Source: Thalassolituus sp. (GTDB lineage Bacteria > Pseudomonadota > Gammaproteobacteria > Pseudomonadales > Oceanobacteraceae). From it: a stretch of DNA of 56,041 nt. How positions within the stretch are numbered: the first letter of the stretch is position 1; each line of letters opens with the position of its first letter. The notes beneath the pieces are model-generated. The model had not been told where the DNA came from. It searched no databases and saw only the letters and a program-made list of their open reading frames with translations. Shown here piece by piece: positions 22,567-30,790 of this stretch. The stretch lies in assembly GCA_006212115.1 (NCBI GenBank), contig PDUK01000009.1:1-56041 (forward strand). Reading direction: 5' to 3'. Position numbers and translations under genes: made by a program.

Positions 22567-22592
22567 GCCCCCGCGAATGCAGGGGCCCTTTT
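22567..22592 (+). terminator. Terminator after the C39-like gene
   Basis: GCCCC at 22567-22571 pairs with GGGGC at 22582-22586 and is followed by CCTTTT. The stem is short but GC-only, and it lies between two converging genes. Confidence 0.6.
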
Positions 22593-22598
22593 CGTTGT

Positions 22599-23780
22599 TC
22601 AGCTACGCTCGATGGCCAGTGAAACGCCCATCCCACCACCGATACACAGTGTTGCCAGGCCTTTTTTCGCGTCGCGGCGCGCCATTTCATGAAGTAAGGT
22701 GACAAGAATACGGCAGCCTGATGCTCCGATCGGGTGACCCAGCGCGATTGCACCGCCGTTTACATTGATCTTATCAGTATCCCACTCAAGCCCTTTATTG
22801 ACCGACAGCGCCTGCACCGCAAACGCTTCGTTGGCTTCGACCAGATCGAGATCGGTCACTGACCAGCCTGCTTTAGCAAGGCACTTTTTGGTCGCTGGAA
22901 TTGGGCCTGTCCCCATAATGCGGGGTTCAACACCTGCGTTGGCGTAACCCTTAATGGTGGCGAGTACAGGTAAGCCGAGTTCGGAGGCTTTGCTCTGGCT
23001 CATCAGCATGACTGCGGCAGCACCGTCATTCAATGACGACGCATTGCCAGCGGTGACCGAGCCTTCTTTACTGAACGCCGGGCGCATGCCTGCCAGTTTT
23101 TCCTCTGTGATGCCTGCACGCGGGTTTTCGTCTACCTGGAAGGTGATCGGGTCGCCCTTACGTTGAGGAATGGTGACCGGAGTAATCTCATCGGTAAACT
23201 TGCCAGCTTCAATGGCAGCCAGAGCTTTTTGCTGGGAGGCTGCAGCAAAGGCGTCCTGTTCTTCGCGGCTGATGCTGTAATCACAGGCGATGTTTTCAGC
23301 AGTGATGCCCATGTGGTAATCGTTAAATGCATCCCACAAACCGTCAACGATCATGGTGTCGACCATAGTGATAGGGCCCATGCGCTGGCCATTACGGGAA
23401 TTCGGCATCGCGTGTGGCGCGTTGGACATGGACTCCTGTCCGCCAGCAATAATGACGTCAGCATCGCCACAGGCAATTGCCTGCGCTGCCAGATGAACCG
23501 CTTTCAGGCCGGAACCACAGACCTTGTTAATCGTCATGGCAGGAACAGAAGCAGGCAGTCCAGCTTTGATCGAGGCCTGTCTCGCCGGGTTCTGCCCTGC
23601 ACCGGCGCAGAGTACCTGTCCCATCAGAACTTCATCGACGCTGTCCGCTGGGATACCTGTTTTAGTGATTAAGGCTTGAATAACAGTCGCTCCCAGCTCG
23701 ACGGCCGAAAGGCTGGCCAGAGTGCCTCCGAAACTGCCAATCGCCGTGCGGGTTGCGGCAACAATGACGACATCAGTCAT
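22599..23780 (-). CDS. Acetyl-CoA C-acetyltransferase (thiolase)
   Basis: Condenses two acetyl-CoA to acetoacetyl-CoA or the reverse. The 393-residue protein has the acyl-accepting C88 in [13 protein letters not shown]349 in GHPIGASG, and C379 in [15 protein letters not shown]. The length and motifs are of the AtoB/PhaA biosynthetic type; whether it serves storage polymer synthesis or degradation cannot be told, since no phaB or phaC is adjacent. The start follows GGAGACACACC. Confidence 0.93.
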   Translation of the reverse strand: MTDVVIVAATRTAIGSFGGTLASLSAVELGATVIQALITKTGIPADSVDEVLMGQVLCAGAGQNPARQASIKAGLPASVPAMTINKVCGSGLKAVHLAAQAIACGDADVIIAGGQESMSNAPHAMPNSRNGQRMGPITMVDTMIVDGLWDAFNDYHMGITAENIACDYSISREEQDAFAAASQQKALAAIEAGKFTDEITPVTIPQRKGDPITFQVDENPRAGITEEKLAGMRPAFSKEGSVTAGNASSLNDGAAAVMLMSQSKASELGLPVLATIKGYANAGVEPRIMGTGPIPATKKCLAKAGWSVTDLDLVEANEAFAVQALSVNKGLEWDTDKINVNGGAIALGHPIGASGCRILVTLLHEMARRDAKKGLATLCIGGGMGVSLAIERS

Positions 23781-23962
23781 GGTGTGTCTCCGTATTAATT
23801 AATGAGGGTAAGTGGGATGAGCCCCCACGCAGCGCTACAGCCAATTCATGTTATAGCTGGTTGTTTTCACGCTGTGGGGAAAATGCCTGGCTTGTGCGGT
23901 GTATAGAGCGTCAATTCTTACAATATCAGTACTGTAAGACCGGCCCTCGCGAATACCAAGCC

Positions 23963-24547
23963 TTAATGGTTACCCGTGTCTGTGCGATCGAGTTGACCAA
24001 GGTCGAGAACCGGCGACGCATCGATATGTTGGGCATCCATCATATGAGCGACGCGTTCCAGAGACGTCAGAATCATACTTTGCTCCCAGTCTCTCAGGTC
24101 CTGAAACTGCTGTACAAAGCTGTCCTGAAGGGGGCGCGGAGCATCCACGAGTGCTTCAATGGCTTGTTCGGTCAGGTGAACAAAGACTTTGCGTTTATCG
24201 GCACTGCCGCGTTCACGTACCACGAACCCGCGCTTACTCAAGCGATCAATGATGGTGGTTACCGTTGCCTGAGACAGACTCACGCGACGCGCTACATCGC
24301 CGACGGTCAGTTCGCCATGATGCCGCAATGTTTGCAGGATCAATAACTGAGGCGATGTCAGTCCAGAAACTTTACTGAGTTGTTTTGAATGCAGGTCGGT
24401 GGCTCGGATGATCCGGCGCAACGCCACCAATACTTCATCATAGCGGTTCATGGTTGTTTCACTTTGGTCACTCGGCCTGCGTCTGAATGCGCGGCTCGTT
24501 GGTGAAAGTTTACCAACTTGTTGATCGATAGAGTACGAAATATTCAT
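23963..24547 (-). CDS. ectR: MarR-family repressor of ectoine genes (EctR-type)
   Basis: A 194-residue winged-helix protein divergent from the ectoine operon, the place held by EctR in halophilic methylotrophs, where it represses ectABC-ask. The MarR core starts at YDEVLVALRRIIRATDLHSKQL; the recognition helix is SQATVTTIIDRLSKRG and the wing carries the D-x-R-x-K pattern (ADKRKVF). An alternative start is Met33 (24451). If the longer form is right, a perfect inverted repeat lies 51 bases upstream of its start, suitable for autorepression. Function inferred from family and position. Confidence 0.85.
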   Translation of the reverse strand: MNISYSIDQQVGKLSPTSRAFRRRPSDQSETTMNRYDEVLVALRRIIRATDLHSKQLSKVSGLTSPQLLILQTLRHHGELTVGDVARRVSLSQATVTTIIDRLSKRGFVVRERGSADKRKVFVHLTEQAIEALVDAPRPLQDSFVQQFQDLRDWEQSMILTSLERVAHMMDAQHIDASPVLDLGQLDRTDTGNH

Positions 24548-24597
24548 GTGTATCGTTATTTTCCAACCTCGCAGTTTGTCGTAATTCGTCTGATGTT

Positions 24598-24621
24598 TAG
24601 ATCTCTATATATTGAGATCTA
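24598..24621. promoter_or_regulatory. Candidate EctR operator near ectR
   Basis: TAGATCTC at 24598-24605 and GAGATCTA at 24614-24621 form a perfect 8-bp inverted repeat around the spacer TATATATT. MarR proteins bind palindromes of this size. The core CTCTATATATTGAG resembles the element over the ectA -10 box (CTCTATAATATTTAGAG). Confidence 0.6.
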
Positions 24622-24624
24622 TGT

Positions 24625-24655
24625 ATTTTTGACGCGACATTCGGATTTTTGACGC
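24625..24655. repeat. Pair of 11-bp direct repeats, 20 bp apart
   Basis: ATTTTTGACGC occurs at 24625-24635 and identically at 24645-24655. The 20-bp period is close to two helical turns, which would place both copies on the same DNA face. Each copy contains TTGACG, a near-consensus -35 hexamer. Confidence 0.75.
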
Positions 24656-24744
24656 AAAAATGTCACTTTTTGTTCATTTAATGTACGTAAATTGCCTTTG
24701 TAATCAAAGCAAATGGCCAGTGTTGGACGAAAAAATACTTAGTG

Positions 24745-24780
24745 TTGTAAATAATTTTTCATCCTCTATAATATTTAGAG
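24745..24780 (+). promoter_or_regulatory. ectA promoter with overlapping operator-like repeat
   Basis: TTGTAA (24745-24750) and a consensus TATAAT (24767-24772) are 16 bp apart. The -10 box lies inside CTCTA-N7-TAGAG (24764-24780), an inverted repeat similar to the one near ectR. A repressor bound here would block RNA polymerase, as reported for EctR at ectoine promoters of methylotrophs. The transcript would have a leader of about 180 bases. Confidence 0.65.
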
Positions 24781-24957
24781 CTCAAAGTAATTGAGTGGAT
24801 GCTTAATAATCAGTGTCCACTTTGGCGCAGGTGGTAACGGCAAAAAACAGCCTGATTGATGGGTGTTTGGATGGGCCGGGATGAATGGCCACTTGAGATG
24901 AAAACCAGAAAACGGGCACGTAATGGCGATCGCCAGTACGCGTAACCCGAAGAGGAC

Positions 24958-25524
24958 ATGAACCAGATATTGGCGCAGGCAGCGCCCAATGAAAAAGATC
25001 AGTCGCAGCGTTTGATTACCATGCGCAAACCCAACCCGGAAGACGGTGCGGATGTGAATGCCTTGGTAGAGCGATGCAAACCCCTCGATACCAATTCTAT
25101 GTACTGCAACTTACTGCAGTGTTCACACTTTCGCGATACCGCGGTTCTGGCTGAAGAGCAGGGCGAGATGATCGGCTTTATATCGGGCTATCGTTTGCCT
25201 GAGCAGGCCGACACCTTATTTGTCTGGCAGGTGGCTGTCAGTGAAAAGGCCCGAGGGTTAGGACTCGCGAGCAAAATGCTGTTGGAGTTACTGGGTCGTC
25301 AGGAAACTGCAATCCGTCACCTCCATACCAGTATCACCCCCGGAAACGATGCGTCGTGGAATCTATTTAAGCGTCTTGCGCGAACGCTCGATGCACCCCT
25401 GAACGAACGTGTGATGTTCGATAAAGAACGGCATTTTGCCGGTCATCACGACACCGAAATGCTGGTTCACATCGGACCATTTGACTGCGCTGCGACGACC
25501 GCGACGCGTAGCGATCAGCAATAA
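24958..25524 (+). CDS. ectA: Diaminobutyrate acetyltransferase
   Basis: Acetylates L-2,4-diaminobutyrate with acetyl-CoA, the second step of ectoine synthesis. The 188-residue protein is a GNAT-fold enzyme; the acetyl-CoA loop is VSEKARGLGLASKML, and family blocks include CKPLDTNSMYCNLLQCSHF and TSITPGNDASWNLFKRLA. The start follows GAAGAGGAC. It heads a same-strand run ectA-ectB-ectC-ask-TPR gene with gaps of 34, 48, 58 and -4 bases. Confidence 0.97.
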   Translation: MNQILAQAAPNEKDQSQRLITMRKPNPEDGADVNALVERCKPLDTNSMYCNLLQCSHFRDTAVLAEEQGEMIGFISGYRLPEQADTLFVWQVAVSEKARGLGLASKMLLELLGRQETAIRHLHTSITPGNDASWNLFKRLARTLDAPLNERVMFDKERHFAGHHDTEMLVHIGPFDCAATTATRSDQQ

Positions 25525-25558
25525 ACAGAATTTAAACCAGATACAGAGGACTTCTGAT

Positions 25559-26830
25559 ATGGGTATTTTTAAAGATCTTGAATCAAACGTACGTGGCTAT
25601 TGCCGTTCTTTTCCTGTGACCTTCGTAAAGGCACAGAACGCTACGTTGACCGACAGTGAAGGTAACGAGTACATCGACTTTCTGGGTGGTGCAGGCACGT
25701 TAAACTACGGCCATAACAACCCCGCCTTTAAGCAGGCATTGATTGATTACATTGAAGCAGACGGCATGACGCACGGACTGGATATGCACACGGATGCCAA
25801 AGCGGCATTTCTGGAAGCATTCCGCGACCTGATTCTTGAGCCTCGCAACATGGATTACAAAGTCCAGTTTACGGGCCCGACTGGCACGAATGCGGTAGAG
25901 GCGGCGTTGAAGGTCGCTCGTAAGAACACAGGTCGTCAGACGATTCTTTCGTTCACCAATGGTTTCCACGGTGTGACACAGGGTTCTGCGGCGGTGACTG
26001 GTAACGGTTACTACAAAAAGGCGAGTGGCTTGCCGACGACCGGCGTTCAGTTTATGCCGTATGACGGTTATCTGGGTGATTTCAACACGCTGGAATATCT
26101 GGAAAAAGCCTTGGAAGATGGCTCATCCGGTCTGGGTCATCCAGCGGGCGTGATCGTTGAATGTATCCAGGGTGAAGGTGGTCTCAACGTTGCGTCGAAA
26201 GAATGGATGCAAGGCTTGCAGGCCATCTGTAAAAAGTACGACATGTTGCTAATTGTCGATGACATTCAGGCGGGTTGTGGCCGTTCAGGTACCTTCTTCA
26301 GCTTCGAAGAGTTTGGTATCGAGCCCGATGTGATTACCTTGTCGAAGTCCTTGGGTGGCTACGGCTTACCGATGGCGGTCGTGCTCTTGAAAGAAGAACT
26401 CGATATCTGGGGGCCTGGTGAGCACAACGGTACATTCCGTGGTAATAACCATGCGTTTGTCACTGCTCGTCGCGCGTTGGAAGAGTACTGGAGCGATTAT
26501 CGCTTTGCCGAAGAAGTACAACACAAAGCCAGCGTGATTCGCCGTCGCCTGAAAGAGATTCAGGCAGAGAACGGTGGCACGTCAAAAATGAAGCATAAAG
26601 GCCGTGGCATCATGCAAGGACTCGAGTTTGCAAACGGAGACATCGCTGGTGCGATTACCGAGTTGGCGTTCGAGCGTAACCTTGTCATTGAAACCAGTGG
26701 TTCTGACGGGCAGGTGGTAAAAATCCTGACGCCTCTGACGATTGAAGAGAGCACTCTCAGTGCCGGTCTCGATATTCTCGAAAAATGTGTCAAAGACGTC
26801 CTGGCGCAGCAAGTTTCGAAAGCGTCTTAA
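25559..26830 (+). CDS. ectB: Diaminobutyrate-2-oxoglutarate transaminase
   Basis: Makes L-2,4-diaminobutyrate from aspartate semialdehyde with glutamate as amino donor, the first ectoine-specific step. The 423-residue class III aminotransferase has the PLP lysine at K263 in LSKSLGGYGLPMAVV, the cofactor-aspartate segment LLIVDDIQAGCGRSG, and FTGPTGTNAVEAALK. The start at 25559 follows AGAGGACTTCTGAT; the frame is open further upstream inside ectA, but that part is not family-like. Confidence 0.97.
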   Translation: MGIFKDLESNVRGYCRSFPVTFVKAQNATLTDSEGNEYIDFLGGAGTLNYGHNNPAFKQALIDYIEADGMTHGLDMHTDAKAAFLEAFRDLILEPRNMDYKVQFTGPTGTNAVEAALKVARKNTGRQTILSFTNGFHGVTQGSAAVTGNGYYKKASGLPTTGVQFMPYDGYLGDFNTLEYLEKALEDGSSGLGHPAGVIVECIQGEGGLNVASKEWMQGLQAICKKYDMLLIVDDIQAGCGRSGTFFSFEEFGIEPDVITLSKSLGGYGLPMAVVLLKEELDIWGPGEHNGTFRGNNHAFVTARRALEEYWSDYRFAEEVQHKASVIRRRLKEIQAENGGTSKMKHKGRGIMQGLEFANGDIAGAITELAFERNLVIETSGSDGQVVKILTPLTIEESTLSAGLDILEKCVKDVLAQQVSKAS

Positions 26831-26878
26831 TAGACCGTCGTCATAAAACGTCACTCATAAAAGAATTCAGGTAGGAAC

Positions 26879-27277
26879 ATGATTGTAAGAACACTGGAAG
26901 AATGTAAGAACAGCAGCCGTGCTATCAACGGTGGGAATTGGGAAAGCGTCCGTATGTTGCTGAAGGACGACAATATGGGTTTTTCTTTCCATATCACAAC
27001 GATTTTTGCGGGCACAGAAACACCGATTCATTATCAGAATCACCTTGAGTCGGTGTATTGCATGCAGGGTGAAGGCGAGATCGAAACGGTTGAAGATGGA
27101 AAGATCTATCAGATCCGTCCGGGTACTCTCTACATCCTAGATAAAAATGACAAACACTTGTTGCGTGCAACCAAAGACATGCACATGGCCTGTGTATTTA
27201 ATCCGCCATTAAATGGCAAAGAAGTTCATGATGAAAATGGTGTTTACGCACTGGAAGCAGACACCATCGACGACTGA
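26879..27277 (+). CDS. ectC: Ectoine synthase
   Basis: Closes the ring of N-gamma-acetyl-diaminobutyrate to ectoine. At 132 residues it is the usual length for this cupin. The iron- and substrate-binding barrel is visible in [19 protein letters not shown] and the late [18 protein letters not shown]. The start follows CAGGTAGGAAC. No ectD (hydroxylase) gene follows, so hydroxyectoine is not predicted from this operon. Confidence 0.97.
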   Translation: MIVRTLEECKNSSRAINGGNWESVRMLLKDDNMGFSFHITTIFAGTETPIHYQNHLESVYCMQGEGEIETVEDGKIYQIRPGTLYILDKNDKHLLRATKDMHMACVFNPPLNGKEVHDENGVYALEADTIDD

Positions 27278-27335
27278 TCCGTGACGGTCGGGAAACTGAC
27301 CACACACTTAAATTAACCGGATCAGCGAGAGAATA

Positions 27336-28790
27336 ATGATTAAACACAGCGTAGAAAAAATTGGTGGCACGTCAATGAGTCGCTACCAGGATGTACTGAA
27401 GAATATCTGGCAGCGTCCTCAGGTGCCACACAATGGCACTGAGAAAACCCTGTATCAGCGCGCCTTTGTAGTGTCTGCATACGCAGGCATGACCAATGGC
27501 CTGCTTGAGCATAAAAAGACCGGCGAGCCTGGGGTTTATGCTCTGTTCTCAGAGATGGACGAAAAACGTCCATGGCAGCAGAAACTGTACGAGGTGCAGG
27601 CTGCCATGTTGGCAATGAATGAAGAAATGTTTGAAGGGCAGGACATTGTCCGTCGTCGTTCAGACCAGTTTATCAGTAGCCGTATTGAAGATGTTAAACA
27701 GTGCCTCGAGCACCTCGAAAATGTGTGTACGTTCGGACATTTCCAGTTGGATGATCACTTGCATCGTGTACGCGAAATGCTCAGTGCACTTGGTGAAGCA
27801 CACAGTGCTTACAACTCAGTCCAGCTGTTGAAGCTTAACGACATTAATGCACGTTTTATTGATCTGACTAACTGGCGCTCTGATAGCCAGCAGACACTGG
27901 AAGATCATATTCAGGACGCGTTTGCGGACGTCGATTTCACTCAGGAAATGCCTATCGTCACGGGTTATACCCAGTGTCGTGAAGGCCTGATGAAAACCTA
28001 TGATCGCGGTTACAGCGAAATGACGTTTTCAAAAGTGGCGACCGTGACCGATGCCGGTGAAGCCATTATTCACAAAGAATATCACCTGAGTACCGCCGAC
28101 CCAGAAATGGTCGGAGCAGAAAATGTGCATCCGATTGGACTGACCAACTATGACGTAGCGGATCAGCTGGCTAACCTGGGTATGGAAGCGATTCATCCTC
28201 GTGCGGCGGCAGGTTTGCGTAAGCGTAATATTTTGCTGCGCGTGAAGAACACCTTTGAGCCAGAGCACGGTGGTACCGAGATCCGCAGCGACTACAGCAG
28301 TAAGACGCCTAAGGTCGAAATCATTGCGGGCACCCGTAATGTCTGGGCGCTCGAGTTGTTCGATCAGGATATGGTCGGCGACCCGTCTTATGGCCAGAAA
28401 ATGAACGATCTCGTTTTTGAATCGGGCGTACGTGTTCTGACGAAAGACTTTAATGCGAATACCGTGACCTTTTATCTGAAAGGTAACAAGCGTCGCATTA
28501 ACTGGTTGATGGACCGCTTACAGGCGAATTACACCAGTGCTGATATCCGCGTTGAAAAAATGGCGATGGTCAGTGCCATCGGTAGCGATATGAAAGTACC
28601 GGGTTTGTTAACTTCAGCGGCGTCTGCGCTGTCTGATGCCGGTGTGAACATTCTTTCTGTGCACCAGGCGATGCGCCAGGTCGATATGATGTTCATCGTG
28701 GCTGATCAGGATTACGCTGCGGCGGTGAAAGCACTGCACAGTGGTCTGATTGAAAGTAACAGTGACTGGCAAGCGGTGCAGTCAGCATGA
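27336..28790 (+). CDS. ask: Ectoine-operon aspartokinase (Ask_Ect)
   Basis: Phosphorylates aspartate to supply aspartate semialdehyde for ectoine. The 484-residue protein starts VEKIGGTSM, the kinase-family lysine/glycine motif, has a catalytic segment ending IVTGYTQCREG, and two C-terminal ACT-like segments (VRVLTKDFNANTVTFYL and the last about 90 residues, with VPGLLTSAASALSDAGVNIL). Ask_Ect proteins form a distinct branch, dedicated to ectoine operons and known in some species to be less feedback-inhibited. Its stop overlaps the next start as ATGA (28787-28790). Confidence 0.95.
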   Translation: MIKHSVEKIGGTSMSRYQDVLKNIWQRPQVPHNGTEKTLYQRAFVVSAYAGMTNGLLEHKKTGEPGVYALFSEMDEKRPWQQKLYEVQAAMLAMNEEMFEGQDIVRRRSDQFISSRIEDVKQCLEHLENVCTFGHFQLDDHLHRVREMLSALGEAHSAYNSVQLLKLNDINARFIDLTNWRSDSQQTLEDHIQDAFADVDFTQEMPIVTGYTQCREGLMKTYDRGYSEMTFSKVATVTDAGEAIIHKEYHLSTADPEMVGAENVHPIGLTNYDVADQLANLGMEAIHPRAAAGLRKRNILLRVKNTFEPEHGGTEIRSDYSSKTPKVEIIAGTRNVWALELFDQDMVGDPSYGQKMNDLVFESGVRVLTKDFNANTVTFYLKGNKRRINWLMDRLQANYTSADIRVEKMAMVSAIGSDMKVPGLLTSAASALSDAGVNILSVHQAMRQVDMMFIVADQDYAAAVKALHSGLIESNSDWQAVQSA

Positions 28791-29716
28791 TTCGCACTGT
28801 CTGGAATCTGGTGCTGTCATTGATGGCCTTTGCGTCTGCTCTGGTTCTTTTACCAGAGCGGGTGCACGCCGAAACGTCTGGGGATGTAGATGCCCAGCAA
28901 GCGAAAGTAGAACAAACCCAAGCGAAAGCAGAACAAACGATAGAGGCGCTTAATGCGCCTTTGTACTCTCCGTTCACCGAGCGCTATCTGCTTGATGAAG
29001 TGAAAACGCTGCGTCAGATGTTGGCGGATCACCGGGTGGAAGTCACAGAAAAAATGACCGACCGTGAGTTGGAAGTTGCCGATAAAGCGCTGATGTATGC
29101 GACGGATACGGTTACGTATTTTTTCTATCTGATCGCCGGAGCGTCGACTTTACTGGTCCTGATCGGATGGAATTCATTACGCGAAATTAAAGAGCGTGCC
29201 AGCGCCCTGGCGAACGATGAGATTCAACGGATCACCAGTTCTTACGAGGAGCGCCTCGAAAAACTCGAGCGTGAATTGCACAGTAAGTCGCGCCACATTG
29301 CGGCAACACAGGAAGAGATTGAGCTGACCAACGAAGTGCATTCGTTGTGGCTGAAAGCGTCTCAGGAGTCGAGCGCTCAGAATAAGATTGCCATCTACGA
29401 CCAGATTCTGGGGCTGAGACCAGAAGATGTAGAAGCCATTACCTACAAAGCCGATGCTGCATTATTGTTGGGGCAGGCGCAGTGGGCGAATGCCTTGGCT
29501 AACCGGGCACTGACGATTGATCCGGAAAACAGCCACGCCAAATACCAACGGGCCTGTGCGCATGCCGAAAGTGGCTACATCGAAGAAGCCTTGCGGGATC
29601 TGTCCGAGGCCATCGAGACATCTGAGGCACTGCGTGAGCAGGCGGCTCATGACCCGAGTTTTGAAAAATTACGCGAACTCGATGAGTTCATCTCCATGAC
29701 TCAAGTGGATTCTTGA
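28787..29716 (+). CDS. TPR membrane protein translationally coupled to the ectoine operon
   Basis: Not recognised as a named protein. The 309-residue sequence has a probable signal peptide (1-28, ending RVHA), a periplasmic helical stretch (29-109, Gln/Ala/Lys-rich then a leucine-zipper-like part), one transmembrane helix (110-128), a cytoplasmic charged coiled coil (132-180) and TPR-like helices (about 185-300) ending in AAHDPSFEKLRELDEF, like the end-of-group TPR motif. It overlaps the aspartokinase stop by ATGA and is followed by a terminator, so it is the last gene of the ectoine transcript. This suggests a role tied to osmotic stress, such as envelope sensing or scaffolding; this is inference only. 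Confidence 0.8.
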   Translation: MIRTVWNLVLSLMAFASALVLLPERVHAETSGDVDAQQAKVEQTQAKAEQTIEALNAPLYSPFTERYLLDEVKTLRQMLADHRVEVTEKMTDRELEVADKALMYATDTVTYFFYLIAGASTLLVLIGWNSLREIKERASALANDEIQRITSSYEERLEKLERELHSKSRHIAATQEEIELTNEVHSLWLKASQESSAQNKIAIYDQILGLRPEDVEAITYKADAALLLGQAQWANALANRALTIDPENSHAKYQRACAHAESGYIEEALRDLSEAIETSEALREQAAHDPSFEKLRELDEFISMTQVDS

Positions 29717-29745
29717 CGCACTGATCATGCGTTTCGACTCTGAAT

Positions 29746-29770
29746 AGCCGGCGCATGTGCCGGCTTTTTT
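29746..29770 (+). terminator. Terminator of the ectoine operon
   Basis: AGCCGGC (29746-29752) and GCCGGCT (29759-29765) form a perfect 7-bp stem around GCATGT, followed by six T. It lies 30 bases after the TPR gene, confirming that gene as the operon end. Confidence 0.93.
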
Positions 29771-29899
29771 GACCGCTTTGTCTGGCGTTGCAACGGTGTT
29801 TTCTATCAGCGCAATGCAGAAAACCAATTTCACCGGAACCAAATTCATCGTCATCCTTCATAGCATTGATTACGTCAGAAAGTACGAGGAGACGGAAAA

Positions 29900-30760
29900 A
29901 TGCATGACCCTCAATACAGGACAGCCGGACGTCGGGCGATTGTCGTCGAAGGCGGCGCAATGCGCGGTATTTTTGCCAGTGGTGTCATCGATCAGTTTCT
30001 TGCTGATCAGTATTCTCCGTTTGATTTTGCGATTGGCGTATCGGCGGGCTCGACGAACCTGAGTGGCTACCTCTCGCGTCAAGCGGGCCGGGCACGCACC
30101 GCAATTATTGATTACGCTCGACAGAAAGAGTTTTTCAGTCCAATGCGTTTTTTCCGCGGTGGGCATATGACAGACGTGCACTGGCTATGGCACTACACAC
30201 AGCAGCAATTGCCGTTAGCTGAGTTTGCCGAGGGTATGGACTTATATGCAACGGCGACCCATGTTGAGTCCGGGAGTGCACATTATATTCCTGTAACACC
30301 CAGCAATATTCACGATGCTATGGTGGCAAGCTGTGCCATCCCCTATCTCTATCGATCGCAGGTTCTTGTGAATAATGAACGCTATGTCGACGGAGGTGTT
30401 GCCGACTCGATTCCAGTGCGTCAGGCATGGAATTTGGGTGCCACAGAGATTACCGTGGTGTTGTCGCAGCCTCTGGGGTTTCGCAAGAAAGACGGACAAA
30501 GCCAGTGGCTGCTGGATAAAGTGTTTGGTCAGGAACCGGGGCTGTTACAAGCGATGAAATACCGTAGTCAGCAGTACAACGACAGCCTCGATTTTATGCT
30601 GGCACCGCCGCCGGGCTGCAGCATCCGGGTTATTGCACCACCGCCGGAATTTGCTGTGTCACGTCTTTGTATGAATGAGCGTAAGCTAGTTGCAGGATAT
30701 GACATGGGCGTGGCTGCTGCTCAGGCGTACCTTGCAGATACGTATTCGATTGCCTGCTGA
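29900..30760 (+). CDS. Patatin-like phospholipase
   Basis: A 286-residue cytoplasmic-type patatin, similar to E. coli YjjU. The oxyanion loop is VEGGAMRGIFASGV, the nucleophile is S48 in GVSAGS, and the dyad aspartate is D164 in YVDGGVADS. Expected activity is lipid acyl hydrolase; the substrate is unknown. There is no signal peptide. The start follows ACGAGGAGACGGAAAA. It stands alone between the ectoine operon and the convergent hemW. Confidence 0.9.
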   Translation: MHDPQYRTAGRRAIVVEGGAMRGIFASGVIDQFLADQYSPFDFAIGVSAGSTNLSGYLSRQAGRARTAIIDYARQKEFFSPMRFFRGGHMTDVHWLWHYTQQQLPLAEFAEGMDLYATATHVESGSAHYIPVTPSNIHDAMVASCAIPYLYRSQVLVNNERYVDGGVADSIPVRQAWNLGATEITVVLSQPLGFRKKDGQSQWLLDKVFGQEPGLLQAMKYRSQQYNDSLDFMLAPPPGCSIRVIAPPPEFAVSRLCMNERKLVAGYDMGVAAAQAYLADTYSIAC

Positions 30761-30790
30761 TACGACAACGTATTTCCAGATGGTGCACAT

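Larger units (their letters stand above)
24548..24957. other. ectR-ectA intergenic control region
   Basis: These 410 bases are AT-rich and hold no gene. They contain a palindrome near ectR, two 11-bp direct repeats, a second imperfect inverted repeat TTGCCTTTG-TAAT-CAAAGCAA (24692-24712), a good promoter for ectA with an operator-like repeat over its -10, and a leader of about 180 bases before ectA. The single elements are listed separately. Confidence 0.8.
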
